From NCBI GenBank assembly GCA_036172665.1, contig CM069879.1, positions 21,925,924 to 21,989,923 of the forward strand: a stretch of DNA of 64,000 nt, in the 5' to 3' direction. How positions within the stretch are numbered: position 1 is the stretch's first letter; every line of letters begins with the position of its first letter. The position numbers and the translations under genes are program-made. The stretch comes from Prosopocoilus inquinatus (Eukaryota; Arthropoda; Insecta; Coleoptera; Lucanidae). Shown in pieces: positions 29,990 to 43,370 of the stretch. Under the pieces are notes generated by a model. The model did no database searches, was not told where the DNA came from, and saw nothing but the letters and a program-made list of their open reading frames with translations.

Positions 29990-32900
29990 CTAACACGCCA
30001 AGTTTTATTAACATATTCGTTCACATTCAAGCGCTAATGAGATACTTATCGATGGTGTCAGGTCACAAACTCCTATCCAGAATTAATCTGTTTTCTATTT
30101 ATAAAGTCTGCGCCTTCTTTATCCCATCACTTCACACCACAACAACCACCACATCGCCGTTCCGTTCGCTTTGATTTATTACCCCGCATTATTTAATATA
30201 AACGCCGACGGTTTTATTTTTATTTTTTCTTCTTCTTCCTTCCGGGTCGTTCGTTTCACACTCAACGCACTCCGAAACTGCACGGGATCGATCGGCGTCA
30301 AAGATAATTCATTAATTCTCGCCCTAATTACCTTTTTGGAATTGCTAACATAATTAATCACGCGATTGCGTTGAGAAAATGCATCTGCGTGGGGGGCGTC
30401 CTTAATGGTGCCTACTTACTTTAATTATTAATTTATTTTCCGCTGTATTTTCGCAAAGTGCTTAAATGTCGCCGTGCTCGCGATAGGGTGCGAGAAAAAG
30501 TGGTTTAATTTACATAAGCTGTTGACAAAAAAGATTCATTTTATAAACCATCCCTTGCTTTGAGCTTGTCTGAGTAAATGAAGCAGAAACACAAAGAGTA
30601 ATCAATAAAACTAAAATTCCGGGTGTACAATTGTTTTTTTTTTTTTTAATATATCGTCTTCATTTATTCTTTCATCTCACGTGATCTAATCAATTTTCTG
30701 AGAGTCGGCTGTAATCAATTAGTTTCCGTAAGTAGAACGGCGTAGTCACAACTTATATCAGGAAGTATGATATATTTTTGAATTTGTGTTGGTGCAAATA
30801 AGTTTCGTATGTGCTTGGCGTGTGAGGTACAAGCATTTCTGAATGTGCTGTCTATAGAAGCAGAAGTTTTATTGATATAATTCAATTGAAATGAAAACTT
30901 ACGTCATATGTGTGCGTGGTCTTTTTATGTTAAGTTGTTTTAGAGTATGCTTTGAATCCTCGTCCTTTAAGATTGTGTGAAATTAATATTCATTTCAGGC
31001 CCTCATCAGAAATTCCTAACGTTCGTCCCACTGGGAGAAACTATAATACGTACTTCCTTTATAACTGTAGCGCGTTTCTGAATAAAGAAGCAAAAGTATA
31101 AAATAGAAAAGTATATCTAAGGGTATCGGAGATATACGTTCGACACATAACTCACATTATCTCGACGCCTTGGGAGAGAGAACATAACAAATATCGAGCA
31201 CATCTCGCCTCTTTCCACTTTCTCGTCACGAACAATATCATTATAGATATCAAATGCTAATATTCTCCCGTGGAAATATTGACGTTGTAGGTGATTATGT
31301 ATTCCAGTTGCATATAAAAGGGCAATCAATTTCGAGCGTCAATCAAGGCCGGCTCATAGGAACCCGTGTCACCTGGAATCGGAATGTGACTTTTCGCATT
31401 CTTAGGGCGCCTTTCGTCCTCACATTCTGCCAACAATGGAAGGCCCCGCTCAATTTCCCAATCGGCACAATGCAAGGAATCAAATTAGAATACCCTGAAA
31501 GGTTCTAGTGCCAAATAAAGCAGCGAGAAATGTCGAAGAAATCTGCAGATAATTGTCAGTCGTTATGTACGGAATCGGTATCGGTTAACAACACCACGGG
31601 TCGAGAGATAAAATATTCAACGTGGAGGAGTTTAACGACGTCCTGCTTCGGCACGCTCCCATCGATTGGTTCATTATAATATTGATTTTATTATTTCTAT
31701 GTGTGGAACATAAACTTTAATTAATTTAAATAATTCACAAGAATCACTATTATATCGGGTGTTTCGTAATTGCACGACACTAGATGTGATCTGTACCACG
31801 AAATAAACGAAAAGTTCATATCAATATTTGTCTCAAATTAATTTATTAGTGAGATATTGAAAGTTAAAGCTAAATAGGGGAAATGTCCGAGGCATGTATG
31901 CTGCTTCAGAAATGGTCAGTTTGGATTTTAATTTCTAATAGATTTGTAATATTTCCGAAGCAGTGGTTTTCATTTAAATTGGGCGCTAATATCATGTACT
32001 CTATTTTACCATCTGTTTAAACTAGTGAGACAGGGCGAGGAATGATATATCACGCTCTTGCCTTTAACTTTGTTGTATAATAATTACGTGGAAAATAACT
32101 TCGACATTAATACTTGATCCTGTGTAGTTTGGTAAATTTTCTTATTGTGTTTCAGGATGTACTGTAAATAATAAAATGTCGTGCTTTCCGTTAAATCTGA
32201 AGTCGAAAAAATAAATACTTCCCGGACTGGTTTTAATACGACGAATTACAGAGAGAAAATCAAGAATTCATAATAAAGTTTCCGGCCGAAGTTTTTCCTC
32301 CTTGGAAACTTCGGGAAAAAGTCCGCTGTTTACAAAGGAGCCTCTTGATAGCGAAGATACATTGCGCCGGAGATTTATAACGGAAGTTGAAAATAATTGT
32401 TTCTCGGAGATAAGTGATTAGCGCGCGAAATTTCTCCGGATTACTAGTAAAAATGCGGGCCGAATTTTAAAGCAGCTGCCTCCGCAGCTCCCGAAACGCC
32501 TTTAATATACTCTATTTAATTAGTTCGGCGATTTTAATTAAAACAAATGCATCTTTGAATCATAATAGATCTCCTGGAAATTTCATTATGGAATATCTTG
32601 TCACTCGAAATTTCTCTCCGCCCCAGCGGAACAAAGCCCGTTAAATTTCAAGTTAATAGGTGTATAAGCACGCCTGTCAGGTGCCGTTATTACTTTATTA
32701 CAACATCTTTTGTTGTTCCGAAAATAATAATTCAAAGTGAATTGACGATTTCTCTTGCAAACTCACCTAATGAAATTTTGCGTCATATTTCAAGAACGTC
32801 ATTGTTTTTTATTCATACGTATCTACATGTTCTCAGTAATTGTTACAGTTATGGTATATAAACCAAACGCATAAAATTAATAACACTTTGTTACAATTTT

Positions 32901-33104
32901 TAGCATCCTGCTTTGTGCTATCATCTACTACGCTAAAACAACGTATAGAACGTTGAACATCTGGTTGTGCATGAAACACCCTGTGTGATTCGATTATCTA
33001 ATGCAATTGCAAAGTTACCACCGAACGATTTTCGAAAAACATAGGAAGTAAGCATCATTTTAATGACTCGATTTACTCTCTTGACGTGGCGTAATAGAAG
33101 GAAA
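29990..33104. other. Intergenic; several conserved-element-like islands
   Basis: 30110-30500, 31540-31680 and 32220-32640 show the mixed GC/AT texture (CGCATTATTTAATATAAACG, GCGCCGGAGATTTATAACGG, GGCGATTTTAATTAAAAC). 31757-32196 may hold a weak element, since GCACGACA occurs near both ends in inverted orientation. Open frames at 30171-30361, 31254-31508 and 32598-32861 carry no motif. I see no exon. Confidence 0.4.
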
Positions 33105-33106
33105 TA

Positions 33107-34441
33107 CCGTGCCTTCAATTGGATTCCTCATTAAAGTAAGCTGTGATTTTTTTTATGAAGTTGGCGACGCAATTCTAGAGAAAACAGTTGTCATTAACAG
33201 TCAGTACTGATCATAACATCAAATAAAAACACAACATTAAAGTTTAAAGTAGATGCTCAAAGTGCTCTCCTTCAGCTTGAATACATAAGCGTACTCTGCG
33301 TTTCATGTTTTCAAACCCGTTTGCTAAGTGTTCGGGGGTTGGGTTATGTTAGCACACACATCTGTAATGCCCGCACGAAGTTCTTCGATTGTGTGACGCG
33401 TAGTTCTAAAAACTGTGTTTTTCATGTGCGGATAAATGAAGTAATCCATAATTGTGAGATCCGGAGACCTTGCCGGAAATTCACAATCCGATTATCGAAA
33501 AACTGCTGCAGGTAAGTCATTGTTTGATGAGCTGTGTGGGCAGTAGCATTATCTTGCTGAAAAAAAAACCCTTCTGTAAATTCATCATCATGTAGTTGAT
33601 TAATGAAAGGTTCTAGTAACTCATTTCGGTATCTTTCAGCAATTACTGAGTCGTTAAAAAATATTGGTCCGATGATACGCCTTCTTGACACTGCTAGCCA
33701 AACACCAATTTTTAATGGATGTAATGGAGTTTCCATAAATTCATGGGGATTTTCTGCTGACCATATTCTGTTTATTTAAATACACTGAGAGATGAAGCCA
33801 GGCCTCATCGGAAAAGAAGCACTTGTCAAGAATGTCGTCGTTGTTTAAGTTATCAAGAAACCACTGACAATATTCTGTTCTTCTGTGAAAATCTACTGGC
33901 CTGAGTTCGTGGACTGCTTGAATCTTATATGGATAAAGTTTTAAGTCTTTTTTAAGAATAGTGTGACATGTTCCCACTGATAACTTCTTCTGAATGTTTC
34001 GCAATAGATTTCTTGGGAGAGTGTTCCATTCGATCCCGAACATCTTCAGTGCAGGCTGCAGTTCTTTTCTTAGCTGCTCCGCGCCCTGTTTTGCGACCAA
34101 GTGATCCTGTTTCACGAAATTTAAGAACACAAGCATGAATATGTTTAACTAGCTGTTCATAAGTAATAGCAAAATTAGGAAACTGCTGTCGAAACTTCTG
34201 TACACACTGATTAATTGAATAAACTAACTGTCTATTTTCTATTCTACCCGTTTGAAAGTAACTTTCAACAATAAATATTTTCTGCTGTGATTCTAACATT
34301 TTGAATTAATTGAAAATACAAAGTGTCAATTTAACATTTGTTTAATTAAGTAATTGAACAACTATCAGTACTGCAAATCTTAGGAGAAAAAAACAGTGAA
34401 ATCATAGCCCACTTTAATGAGAAATTCAATTGAAGGCACGG
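33107..34441 (-). mobile_element. Mariner-superfamily transposon, near full length (1335 bp)
   Basis: The terminal inverted repeats (CCGTGCCTTCAATTGGATTC at the left; AATTGAAGGCACGG at the right) share about 40 bp. They are flanked by TA at 33105-33106 and 34442-34443. One transposase gene fills the interior on the minus strand. It carries at least two frame changes, so the copy is inactive but little eroded. It is the parent type of the deleted copy at 21999-22555. Confidence 0.92.
33244..34299 (-). pseudogene. Mariner-like transposase, frameshifted
   Basis: Start at 34299 (MLESQQKIFIVESYFQTG), the N-terminal helix-turn-helix; then KFRETGSLGRKTGRG, a frame change near 34100, RNLLRNIQKKLSVGTCHTIL (second helix-turn-helix), FFSDEAWLHLSVYLNKQN with the first catalytic Asp, VWLAVSRRRIIGPIFFN, and FFFQQDNATAHTA with the second Asp. 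A one-base loss near 33465 then shifts the frame. The other frame gives ARSPDLTIMDYF with the third acidic residue, an Asp about 35 residues after the second by my count. The tail RRVRLCIQAEGEHFEHLL ends at 33244. The length of about 350 codons is normal for mariner-like transposases, which cut and paste at TA. Confidence 0.88.
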
Positions 34442-34443
34442 TA

Positions 34444-35130
34444 TAAGAAGGATGCAATTGATAAGAGTTCAACTAAACTGTCTGAAATGATGCGGAACGC
34501 CATAAATGACAAAAATAACCGCCTCCAAATATTATAGGTATAATTTTCGGGGCAGTTCCTTTTGGAAGAGGGAACAGAGAATACATAATTTGTTGAAGCA
34601 ATCCCCGTCTATAAAAATTTACTAACAAATAGTAAACACTCAGGGTTAAAGCCGATATCTCATTGTCAATATCTCGATCAAAATTTCTTTCAAAATTTTA
34701 ATAAATATGGTTTTTAACAGTGGAAACATTTACGTGTTTATCAAATTGTTATAAACGTGTATCGATATTGATAGTGTGATATATTTTAGTTTGATATATG
34801 ATATATGATAAGTATTATGTATTATTTTGATCAAAATATTGACATCGGTTTCATATTTCGGATTTGACGCAAAAGTTGAGTGTGTGTATTGCGGTCTTGT
34901 CAACGTAATTTAGTATGGCGGTAAATTCAAACTATCCTCAGTCTTCCATCACAAATTACATCACACGTACATACATTCAGCACTGACAGAGAAAATTTAA
35001 TTTTAAAAATCAAACACAGGGTGCACCTTATATTTAAAATTTCTAGGATTAGGTTACTGCGAAACTTCCAATTGACTATCGTACAACTATCTCTATCTGG
35101 TCCGTAGTTTCACATTATTCAATAAACCCG
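34444..35130. other. Intergenic sequence with one hairpin
   Basis: Apart from the inverted repeat listed at 34642-34855, nothing is recognised. Confidence 0.45.
34642..34855. repeat. Imperfect inverted repeat
   Basis: GCCGATATCTCATTGTCAAT and ATCTCGATCAAAAT at the left mirror ATTTTGATCAAAATATTGAC and ATCGGTTT at the right. The interior is AT-rich, and part of it is a GATATATGATATATGAT run. Confidence 0.55.
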
Positions 35131-37450
35131 AACTTGAACTTTAGTTACGCGCATTGTTATTAAATCTTTTTCCTTAGCGTAATTATGATGTGCCCTGCTT
35201 CGGGTACCTCGTCATACACTCGACACCGTATAATTGACTCAGTAATTTCATGGGGTGTAATTAATGCGCGGCATCATCTGCCCGTGTGTTTGCGTAATGC
35301 ATGCCGCGCGTAATTCATGCAAATCGTGTCAACAGATTACAATAAACAGAAAAAATATGTCTATGTTTCCGCTACTGGGTCACACGAGCAGGTTTTTCCC
35401 CAGTCCAAAAAGTCTGTGCTCCCCCCCCCCTCCCCCCCAAAAAAAAAAACTTCTGCGCAAACTAATGGCGGATGATTCGTAAAATGCGTTTTTGTTCAAT
35501 CTTAGAAGAGTGGCAATGGGGTTTTGAAACTATTTCTCTATGCATACAGTGTCATATTGATTCTATAAATATATAAGTGTAGTTGTTAATTAATAGCTTC
35601 ACTCTTTCTGATTTGATTGTGTATGCATTTATTTTTTCTAACGGTATGATTTAAACTTTGAATAAGTTGAAACCACGTCTGCAAAAGTAAATAGCGAAAG
35701 CGTAATTTTCAGGAGTTCTCATTTCAAAAGCGACTGAAATCTAATAACAAAATGATATGTGCTGAACTGAAAATCTAGTTTAGAGATCTCGACTTTGTGA
35801 ATTACCAGGCGGTTTGAATGCATTCTACGTCGGACAATAGCCAGTGACCGTGCGCGAAAAGCTTCCACCTAGATGGCGCAAGTTTATTTTGCCCGGCGAA
35901 AATGTACTCGGGAAAACTTGTAAATGTGCGTGGTAATAAAGGCATGAATAATTAAGAGGGCCGGGATGAGTTTTGCTGCGTATTGTGCAAGTTTTTGATG
36001 TCCAAACTTTAGAAATTAGGCATTGTGTCCGCAGAACTCAAATAAGCCCGTTTAATTGTATCTACACGGAGCGGCGTTGTGTGTATGTATATTTCAACGT
36101 TAGCTAGCTGCAAGTTATACATAAACAAAAGAATGAATGAATGGACTGTGTACATTTTAATTCCGTTCGGAAGATGAAGTTGCGCAAAAATCCTTTCTTT
36201 TCGAAAATTAACAATTTTAACAAATTATGAACCACCTTACACGCATAGGTCTCCATTTTAATGTAAAATTGTTATAAGTTGTAAAGAAACAATATCGCGT
36301 ACACTCTCGCCCAAAATTAACGGACGGTTTTTCTACGATACATCGTATCTCACTTTAAATAAAGTTCATAATCGGTAGTGACGGTTCTACAATACAAAAT
36401 ACTCTCTTTTTCTTTAGAGATTAAGAACAAATAGAATATCACATACATACTCTTCAACTATAATCACGGGCATTTGTTCCATGTAAAGTTGACACTTGAT
36501 ATGGAATTCTCTTTTAATTCTAATTGAATTTCAGCTTTTTCATTACGACTAATCAGATGCATTAAACCTAACAATAAATAAGGACGAAAAACTGAGCGCA
36601 GTACGTTTTTCACTGTAATCTTTTTTTTTGTTTTGGAAGTGCCATTAGGGAGATTAAAAACCCGGACCCTAATACGTCCTGATGCGTTTATTTGTCAGTT
36701 GTAAAATAAATTGCCTCGGCGAGCGCGATATATAGGAAATGTTGAACTAAAACCCATCGGATCCACTATAATTAAATGACCTTTTCGCTTCAGTAAACTT
36801 AATTCTATACATTCGCCATATTATGGCGTCCCGGGGGCCTTGATTTATGCGGGAATCTGTTCGGAATGGTCCAGGTCGGCCGCGAATATGCACGAGGAGT
36901 TCCCTCTGTGTTTCTGGGTTACCGTCTTGTGGGGATTTTATGCGCGATTTTATGGTGTTCGGCGAACTAGAGCCTGACTTAATGCTTGTCTACGCACACT
37001 GACTTTCTAAACTTTAAGACCACACAAAGAACAACCCATACTAATTTATTGCTGTCTAACAACTGAAAACGGAAACACAAATAATGAACACCACTGATTT
37101 TGCTCAAGAACAATATTGTCCTTCTTGAAACACTGAACGTTCCTTGACATTCGTCTTGGTGGTCTTAAACATTTGAGCGGCAGTATACATGCTCACGAAT
37201 TAATATTCTCGAAAAATTCTCCTGTTTTGCTCGGCTGTATAATTTCAAAGTAATTTGCATGACCGTACTTCATTACGAACAGCAGCATGCTAACGACGCA
37301 TCGAGCGTTTAATTAATGCATGTAATTACGAGAGTAATTAATTTATTGATACGGAACGACGTCGACAAAACAAATACGCTGCTTAAATGTTGATCTTATC
37401 GTAGGCCGAACTAAAAGCTCAATATATCATCACCTTCGGCGAGCTTCTGC
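35131..37450. other. Intergenic; conserved-element-like islands
   Basis: 35200-35340 contains TAATTAATGCGCGGCATC and an exact POU octamer in TTCATGCAAATCG. 35860-36090, 36650-36960 and 37200-37370 show the same GC/AT alternation (CGAGCGTTTAATTAATGC, GAGTAATTAATTTATTGATA). No coding motif is visible. Confidence 0.4.
35420..35449. repeat. Poly-C / poly-A low-complexity run
   Basis: Ten or so C, a T, seven C, then about eleven A. The length is prone to assembly error. Confidence 0.9.
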
Positions 37451-37451
37451 C

Positions 37452-37720
37452 TTTGCAAATTGCCTGAAATCCAACGCAATAATTTTATATTGTTAACGAC
37501 GTGTGCCGAGCAAAAGCTAGAAACCGTTTCCTATCTTTTTTTTTCCTCCATTGAAAAATAGAAAGAGAAAGTGATACGAATATTGAACAGTGACAGTAAT
37601 TTTTGTAAATTGCCCGAAATCCAGTGCAGTGTCGTTACCCAAGCAAAAGCTAGAAAGTTTTCCTTGCTGTTTCATCTATTTAGATATAGGTCTTTGAACA
37701 GTGACAGTAATTTTTGGGAA
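37452..37720. repeat. Interleaved direct repeats
   Basis: AAATTGCC(T/C)GAAATCCA occurs near 37457 and 37606, AGCAAAAGCTAGAAA near 37508 and 37639, and GAACAGTGACAGTAATTTTT near 37583 and 37694. Two diverged copies of a 110-150 bp block with indels would explain this. Confidence 0.65.
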
Positions 37721-40700
37721 AATGAATCCACCATCAAATATGTACTTGCCTTGGACCTGAAGAAGGTCCTACCGATTTTTGATCGCCGAAATAAAAGGAA
37801 GCACCCTCCTCAAATGTAAGAATAACTCCGGCACGCTTAAATAATCATCAATAAACCATAGGCGGTTTACGACCTCGTAAACTGTGCGTCATTAAAATTG
37901 TACAAGGCCCTGATAGAGGATCTTGCGAACGCTCGCTCTAAGAAGGGTGTAGATGTAGTATTAATTGATGCGCTTGTTTTTTTTTTTCTCGGGGCCGTGT
38001 CAGATACTTTGCATTAAAATTTAAGTGCGCGCCTTTTAAACGCAAGAAGAAACGCGTGCGAAACCGAGGGAGAAGAGAATTTACACGTGAAGCACACTGA
38101 GACAAGGTTTCAGATTGCAACTTCTCTGTATTTTTTTCTTCGTCAATAACGAAATTCCAAGTTGTGAACTATAAAATAAATCAAATATGTATGGAGTAAC
38201 CATCCTTTACACCTCTACACGTCAGTATTATACAAAAAGGACATGCAATTCTTAAAAGGTATGACACAGACACGAGGATTGTTCAAGAGAAACACAAGAG
38301 AATACACCGAGTGTGACGCGTCTATCAAAAACATTTGTTGTTTCTGATTAAAAAGGAAAGGATGGGCGTTGATGCTGGAGAATCATCGAACGATTGAATT
38401 TCATACAAGAATCGAAGCAGTGTATGGTAACTAAGCCGGGGATTATAGTGCTCTTCTATTGCTTACGATTCACATTCGGTTGGTGTAGTACGATTGTTCA
38501 GCTATGCATCTAACTTTTGTACACAGGTCACAATGTAAGCACAGCGAAGCTCAGCGAACTTCCTCAGCTAAGTGAAAATTATTCAAACGCGATAGAGCAA
38601 CCCGATTGTCCTCAGTTTTAATAATTATTGTAGTTAGTGTCATATGATAGTGGTTGAATGAAATAAACTTCAGTAAAATACCAAAATCCATTAAAGATTT
38701 GATATATCCAGGGTATGCTCGAGTTTCAAGAACAGATGATAATGTAAGATAATTGGAAATTAGATGCATCACGGTCAGACAACTTTCTCAAATGTGAAAT
38801 CTTCCATTATCCATTCTTGGCTATCACAAAGTTGTTGCTGAGTGGATTTATTTTAGCCTGCGTTTAGGAAGTCGCACTTTATAAAGCAATTTAAGTGAGA
38901 AACTGCGACTGTGTAAAATGCAGGCTAATATACACAAGTGCTTGCTTATGAGCAAAAGAATTTGCGTTGGGCCTGCACAGCGTAGCATTTGATGCGGTAA
39001 CAACTATAATTTTTACATCAATTTGTTACCTGCGATGAATGTTGATTCCAAACGCCAAGGTATAGTGGTGGAGGCATAAAGAATTTGTCTAGGCGAAAAG
39101 ATGTTGAAACGTAATGGTATTTTTTGATTATCAACGTCTTCAAGACTAAACGTTCAGAAAAAATTACAATGTGTGTCATCCTTCTGCGTGGTATTGCTCG
39201 CCCGATTTAACCCGAATAGTTCAAGACGCTACTTGCTTGTGTTGTTGGGAAGACTACGAACATCCATCTTAGAGTTCCGATTTGTTCCATGTTTTTAGCC
39301 TATTAAACTGTTCGCTGTAAGTACGACAAGTTAGAATTTGCTACTAGAGTAAGTCTCTTCAAACAGCTGGGAATCCACAATGCACCTTTTAGGCTCGTAC
39401 GTTGAAGATTTCTTTTAAGTTAATTAAGTAAGGCCAGAAGGGATAGATTTGCTCAGTACCTGTATACTGAAGTGATCAGAGTTGCAAATATACAGATTTT
39501 TATATGTTTGAAGCAGACAATATTGTATCCAGCTTTTATCTTCACCATACATATTCAAACGTGTTTCCTTCCTAGTTATAACCATACACAGGCTACAGTT
39601 TGCTTCCAAACTCAAATTCAAAAAACTGTCTCTACCATTCTTTTGATGGTCTCCTGTTTCTGTTTTACTATATCACTGTTTGCATTACTGTACTTTTTAC
39701 ATACTGCTTTTTTACTTCTTTACTACTATACTTTTTTGCTTCTTTTCTAAGCTTGTCGAAAACGTTATTTGTTCACTTGGCGGAATCTTTTAATAAACGT
39801 TGCTTCGCTCCTTACCTGGATATCTGAGTTTCTGGTTAATCTATGAGTTAGTAAACAGCGACAAGTATGTCAACTTCTTGCTGCACATAAAGATAATATT
39901 TTTAGGCTTTTTTCTGGTTATTGTGTTGCTACCTCTGTCTATTAAAGCCTTCAAAAATGTGCTTTTTCATTTGTTTGGTGGTCTCGCTTTTCTTATTTTT
40001 GGTTTTGAGGTTCGTTTTACTAGTTTCTTTCGGCAGACTCTGCAGCAAATGTCCGCTTAAGTCTTTCTGATTCATGTAACCTGCATTCGCTTTTCTCGTT
40101 AAACCTGAAATACCACATCTTTTCCTGAGAAAGCTTTTAAACCTTTGCCGTTCTTTTTCTTGTTTTCTAAAGAGTCTGTTGTTTTTTGAGGGGTATTAGA
40201 AGTTCTCTCGAGAAGCCTGAGAGAGAGGGAAGGACTTGAGCTTTGAGATTTCCCACTTTTCATATCTCGGATTTTAAACTTTGCGTTTCTTAATTTTTTC
40301 TCCATTATTCTTGTCGTGAAATGCTTGCTGGTCGTCCTTTAGCATTATTGTATTGACATGTTTTGCACGTTTACTGCAGTTTAGTTTTCTTGTGGTAATT
40401 CAATTCATATCAAACTACCGTTTTGTTTTACACCCTCGTCCCTCTATTCACAGAACTGCTGTCTTATTTTGGATTTGCTTTTCACAAGAACAAGTTTCTT
40501 CTTTGCCTCTCCGATCTTCTTGTTTCATACCTCTTCTACTTTAGTTTTTACGCTTTCTTTCTTTTAATAACTCTCTCTCTCTCTTTCCTCTTCACATCCA
40601 TTTCGATATTCCAAAAATGAAAATATCGTTTCCTTTCTTCTTTTCTTTATCGTTTCAAATGATACTTAATTTAAGGTGATCTGGTTGAATTGCTTCGAAG

Positions 40701-41940
40701 AAACATTGGCAGGACAGATGTACGTCATTTTTAATCCTGTATATCACGAAAGAAAAAAGGAAATTTGGTATTTCTTTTGCAAATCTTCAAACAACTCAAT
40801 TACCAGGTGACGTCCAAGAAAGGTCTTCAGTTACGAGGACAATTTGAAAAGAAAAATAGATTGGATGATTTTTATGGTTCTGCAAACAACCCAATCATAA
40901 GCAGACGGCGTAACTTTGGGGACGAGATACAGTCGATCGATTAGGGAAAGGTCCTATAGTTCTGTCGTCTGATCATAAGGTAATGTCCAAAGGACTTCAG
41001 TTGTGAGGAAGAAAGAGTATCATTTTGGACCCTGTACGGAGCATGGATACAGTTTGAAAGGAAAAGTAGGTTGAATGATTTTTTTATAATTCTTCGAGCT
41101 TAACTATAATATAGTGTGCAAAGGTATTCAATTGGGAGGAAGGAATTGCCTTATTTTGAATCTGTATGGTAGGTCCAATTTGAAAGGACAAAAATGAGTT
41201 ATATTGTTCAAATAATTCAACTTCGAGGTGACGTCGTCAGTATAAGATTATGGTCTTTTAATTGGTAGATTACAATCAGTATAATTTTCTGTTAAGTGAC
41301 AAAGAAATACAGGCAACGTAATAAGATTTGATGTAAGTTAGGTTAGAATACAGTAAACTATTCGCTTTTGAAACCGTGTGCTTTATTTGTGTTTCCCTTG
41401 TTTGCACTTAAAATTTATTACTCTGTGTGAGTGGAAGCTGCGAGGAGGAATATTTAAGGACTTTACGTCCAAAATTGTACACAAACCTCTTAAATATAAA
41501 TTTCTGGTAGAGTGAATATGAATGGGGGAATATCCCTAAACAGAAAATACTTAATCCGGGGTAGTCTAGTATGAAAAATTCTCCCTTGCATTCAAACGGG
41601 TGTATATACGGTTATGTTTGCGCTCGTGGAACGACGTGGGGCGACGGGGATTGCATGTTCTGCACTGTGTAAATATATCGTTCTCTATGATGATAAGGCA
41701 ATGTTTATAGCGTCGTTGCAGAGACATCCCAATTGTGTTTTAATATCGTTAGCTACGACTCTCCAAGTGGACAATATTATTAGGTACTTGAACTAGGAGC
41801 TACGCGCATAAATTCACTTTATGACAGTGCTGCACATGTGCTTAATTAATTAATTTTTGTATTTGGTTTTACTATACAGAGACCCATTAACTTCCCACTC
41901 TTTATAAATCGGCCTCCTTTGTGCCAGTTGCCTTTTGATT
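37721..41940. other. Intergenic; pyrimidine-rich tract at 39430-40620
   Basis: The plus strand at 39430-40620 is T/C-rich and gives several hydrophobic chance frames. On the minus strand parts read as Lys/Ser-rich peptide without a domain. 37755-37800 contains CTGAAGAAGGTCC followed later by CGAAAT, reminiscent of a degenerate hammerhead-like motif. 40780-41300 repeats phrases such as TTGAAAGGAAAA and AGGTGACGTC loosely. Nothing can be assigned. Confidence 0.35.
38853..38928. repeat. 76-bp hairpin
   Basis: TTAGCCTGCGTTTAGGAAGTCGCA pairs with TGCGACTGTGTAAAATGCAGGCTAA; about 20 of 24 positions are complementary, around a loop of about 27 nt. Confidence 0.7.
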
Positions 41941-42560
41941 TCGTAAAACAAAAATGAATTTGCAATGTCATTATATTTCTATTCGCGCGGCTTCCTTCCC
42001 TCCCCTTCTCCGCCTTTCAGACACAATTATAATTCGAATGGGAATCGATTAGGGCATAGAATCCGTGCCATTTATTCCTTTCATCCTCTTTTTCGGTCGG
42101 TCGGTTTAAAAATGAATGAGGAGAATTATCGGGGGCTTTGTCTCCAATTTATACGAATCAAAGCGGCAACAATCGATAACCATTAAAGTAATTAGATAGT
42201 GGAGTAGTTCATTAAACTTGGAGAATATTTCAGTTGGCGGAACGAACGAAATCCGGGCGTTCGCAGATTTAATTTCCGCCGTATGATGGAATGCCCGCTA
42301 AACAAGTCCGCATAAATACGTTCGCGCTCTATATAAGATATAACTTCCTTTTTCTCTCCTTCGCGCGATACCGTAAATCTATTGTTACAACTCAATGCTT
42401 TTAAACTGGAAAGTTTGTTTAAATCTTCTTTGGGCAAACTTTTCAAGTCGGGCGCACTTGATACTCGCGACATCTTTCGTTTTTATTTTGCTTCGACGGC
42501 GACGGCGGCTGCGGCGACGACGGCGAATTAAAAGTACAACACTTTACTACTTACACCGCT
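41941..42560. other. GC-enriched non-coding island, candidate conserved element
   Basis: The block has dense alternation of GGGAATCGATTAGGGC, GAATTATCGGGGGC, GGCAACAATCGATAACC and a CGACGGCGACGGCGGC triplet-like run at 42494-42527. Frames on both strands are open but lack motifs. Texture suggests regulatory sequence. Confidence 0.4.
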
Positions 42561-43358
42561 ACTTTTAATGTTACGTCTGAAACCTTGCTGATCCCGAAGA
42601 AATTTCAGTGCAAACTGTACACACACTTAATCCCCAATCCCTGTGAAAAGATTTTTGCAAACGATGTTCAACTTTGCCTTCTTAAAGTTCTGATAATTAT
42701 GGGACTTAGAAGATAATTATCCCGTTGGCGTTCGTAAGAATAAAGACTGCACGAGGTTAGTTGAAACCAACTTCTTGCGAAACTATAATAAACTTTCGGT
42801 TATTGAAAGCAACGAACAATGGAAGTCTTTCGAACTAAAAGCTTTTAGTTACTGTGCCGTGAATTTACCTTGAATTCATTAAAAAGCTAGCGCTTTTTAG
42901 TTTTAGTTTGACTAAAGAGAACGCGAACTTTTTGTAATGCATTTCAGATTTGAAAATAAATAGAGAACCTCAACGGTTCACAAAATCAACGCTGCCAAAA
43001 CCCAAGGAGGAAAAGGTCGAGATAGAAGGTAGAAGTCAGTAAATCAAGAAGTAATAAAGTCGAAGAGAATTTGGAACCCTTAGGAGAACCACTACTGTAA
43101 TTTTAACCGTTGTGGTCCAAATTATTACAAGTAAATAAACAAAAACCTTGAATTGTTGACGTCACCGAGGGACACGGCGTGATACCAACGGCAGCTTTTT
43201 ATAGTTGAAGAGGGCGTGGAGTAAAAGAGGAAATTCACAAAAACTACATTTAAAAATAAATAACCAAGAGGCGCCAACTCCAGTTTTAAAATGTCTCCAA
43301 GACAACAATTCACTGACGGAATAAAAAAAAATTGCGGCAAAAGAGCAACAAATAAAAC
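42561..43358. other. Intergenic sequence, nothing recognised
   Basis: AT-rich; the minus-strand frame 43125-43397 is hydrophobic without motif. Confidence 0.45.
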
Positions 43359-43370
43359 GTTAACGTTAAA

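Noticed and set aside
30985..31035. CTGATGAGGGCCTGAAAT on the minus strand, resembling a hammerhead core
   Set aside because: Stem II would be three base pairs with one loop base, and the position after the putative stem III is a G, which does not allow cleavage.
31757..32196. Possible element with CGGGTGTTTC start and inverted GCACGACA near both ends
   Set aside because: Only eight bases match between the ends, no duplication is visible and no arm extends inward.
37755..37800. CTGAAGAAGGTCC...CGAAAT resembling a hammerhead
   Set aside because: Stem II does not close (GGTCC has no partner near CGAAAT) and no cleavage site or stem I is found.
39472..40620. Series of hydrophobic frames suggesting membrane proteins
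   Set aside because: They come from a T/C-rich tract in several frames at once, with no consistent reading or conserved residues.
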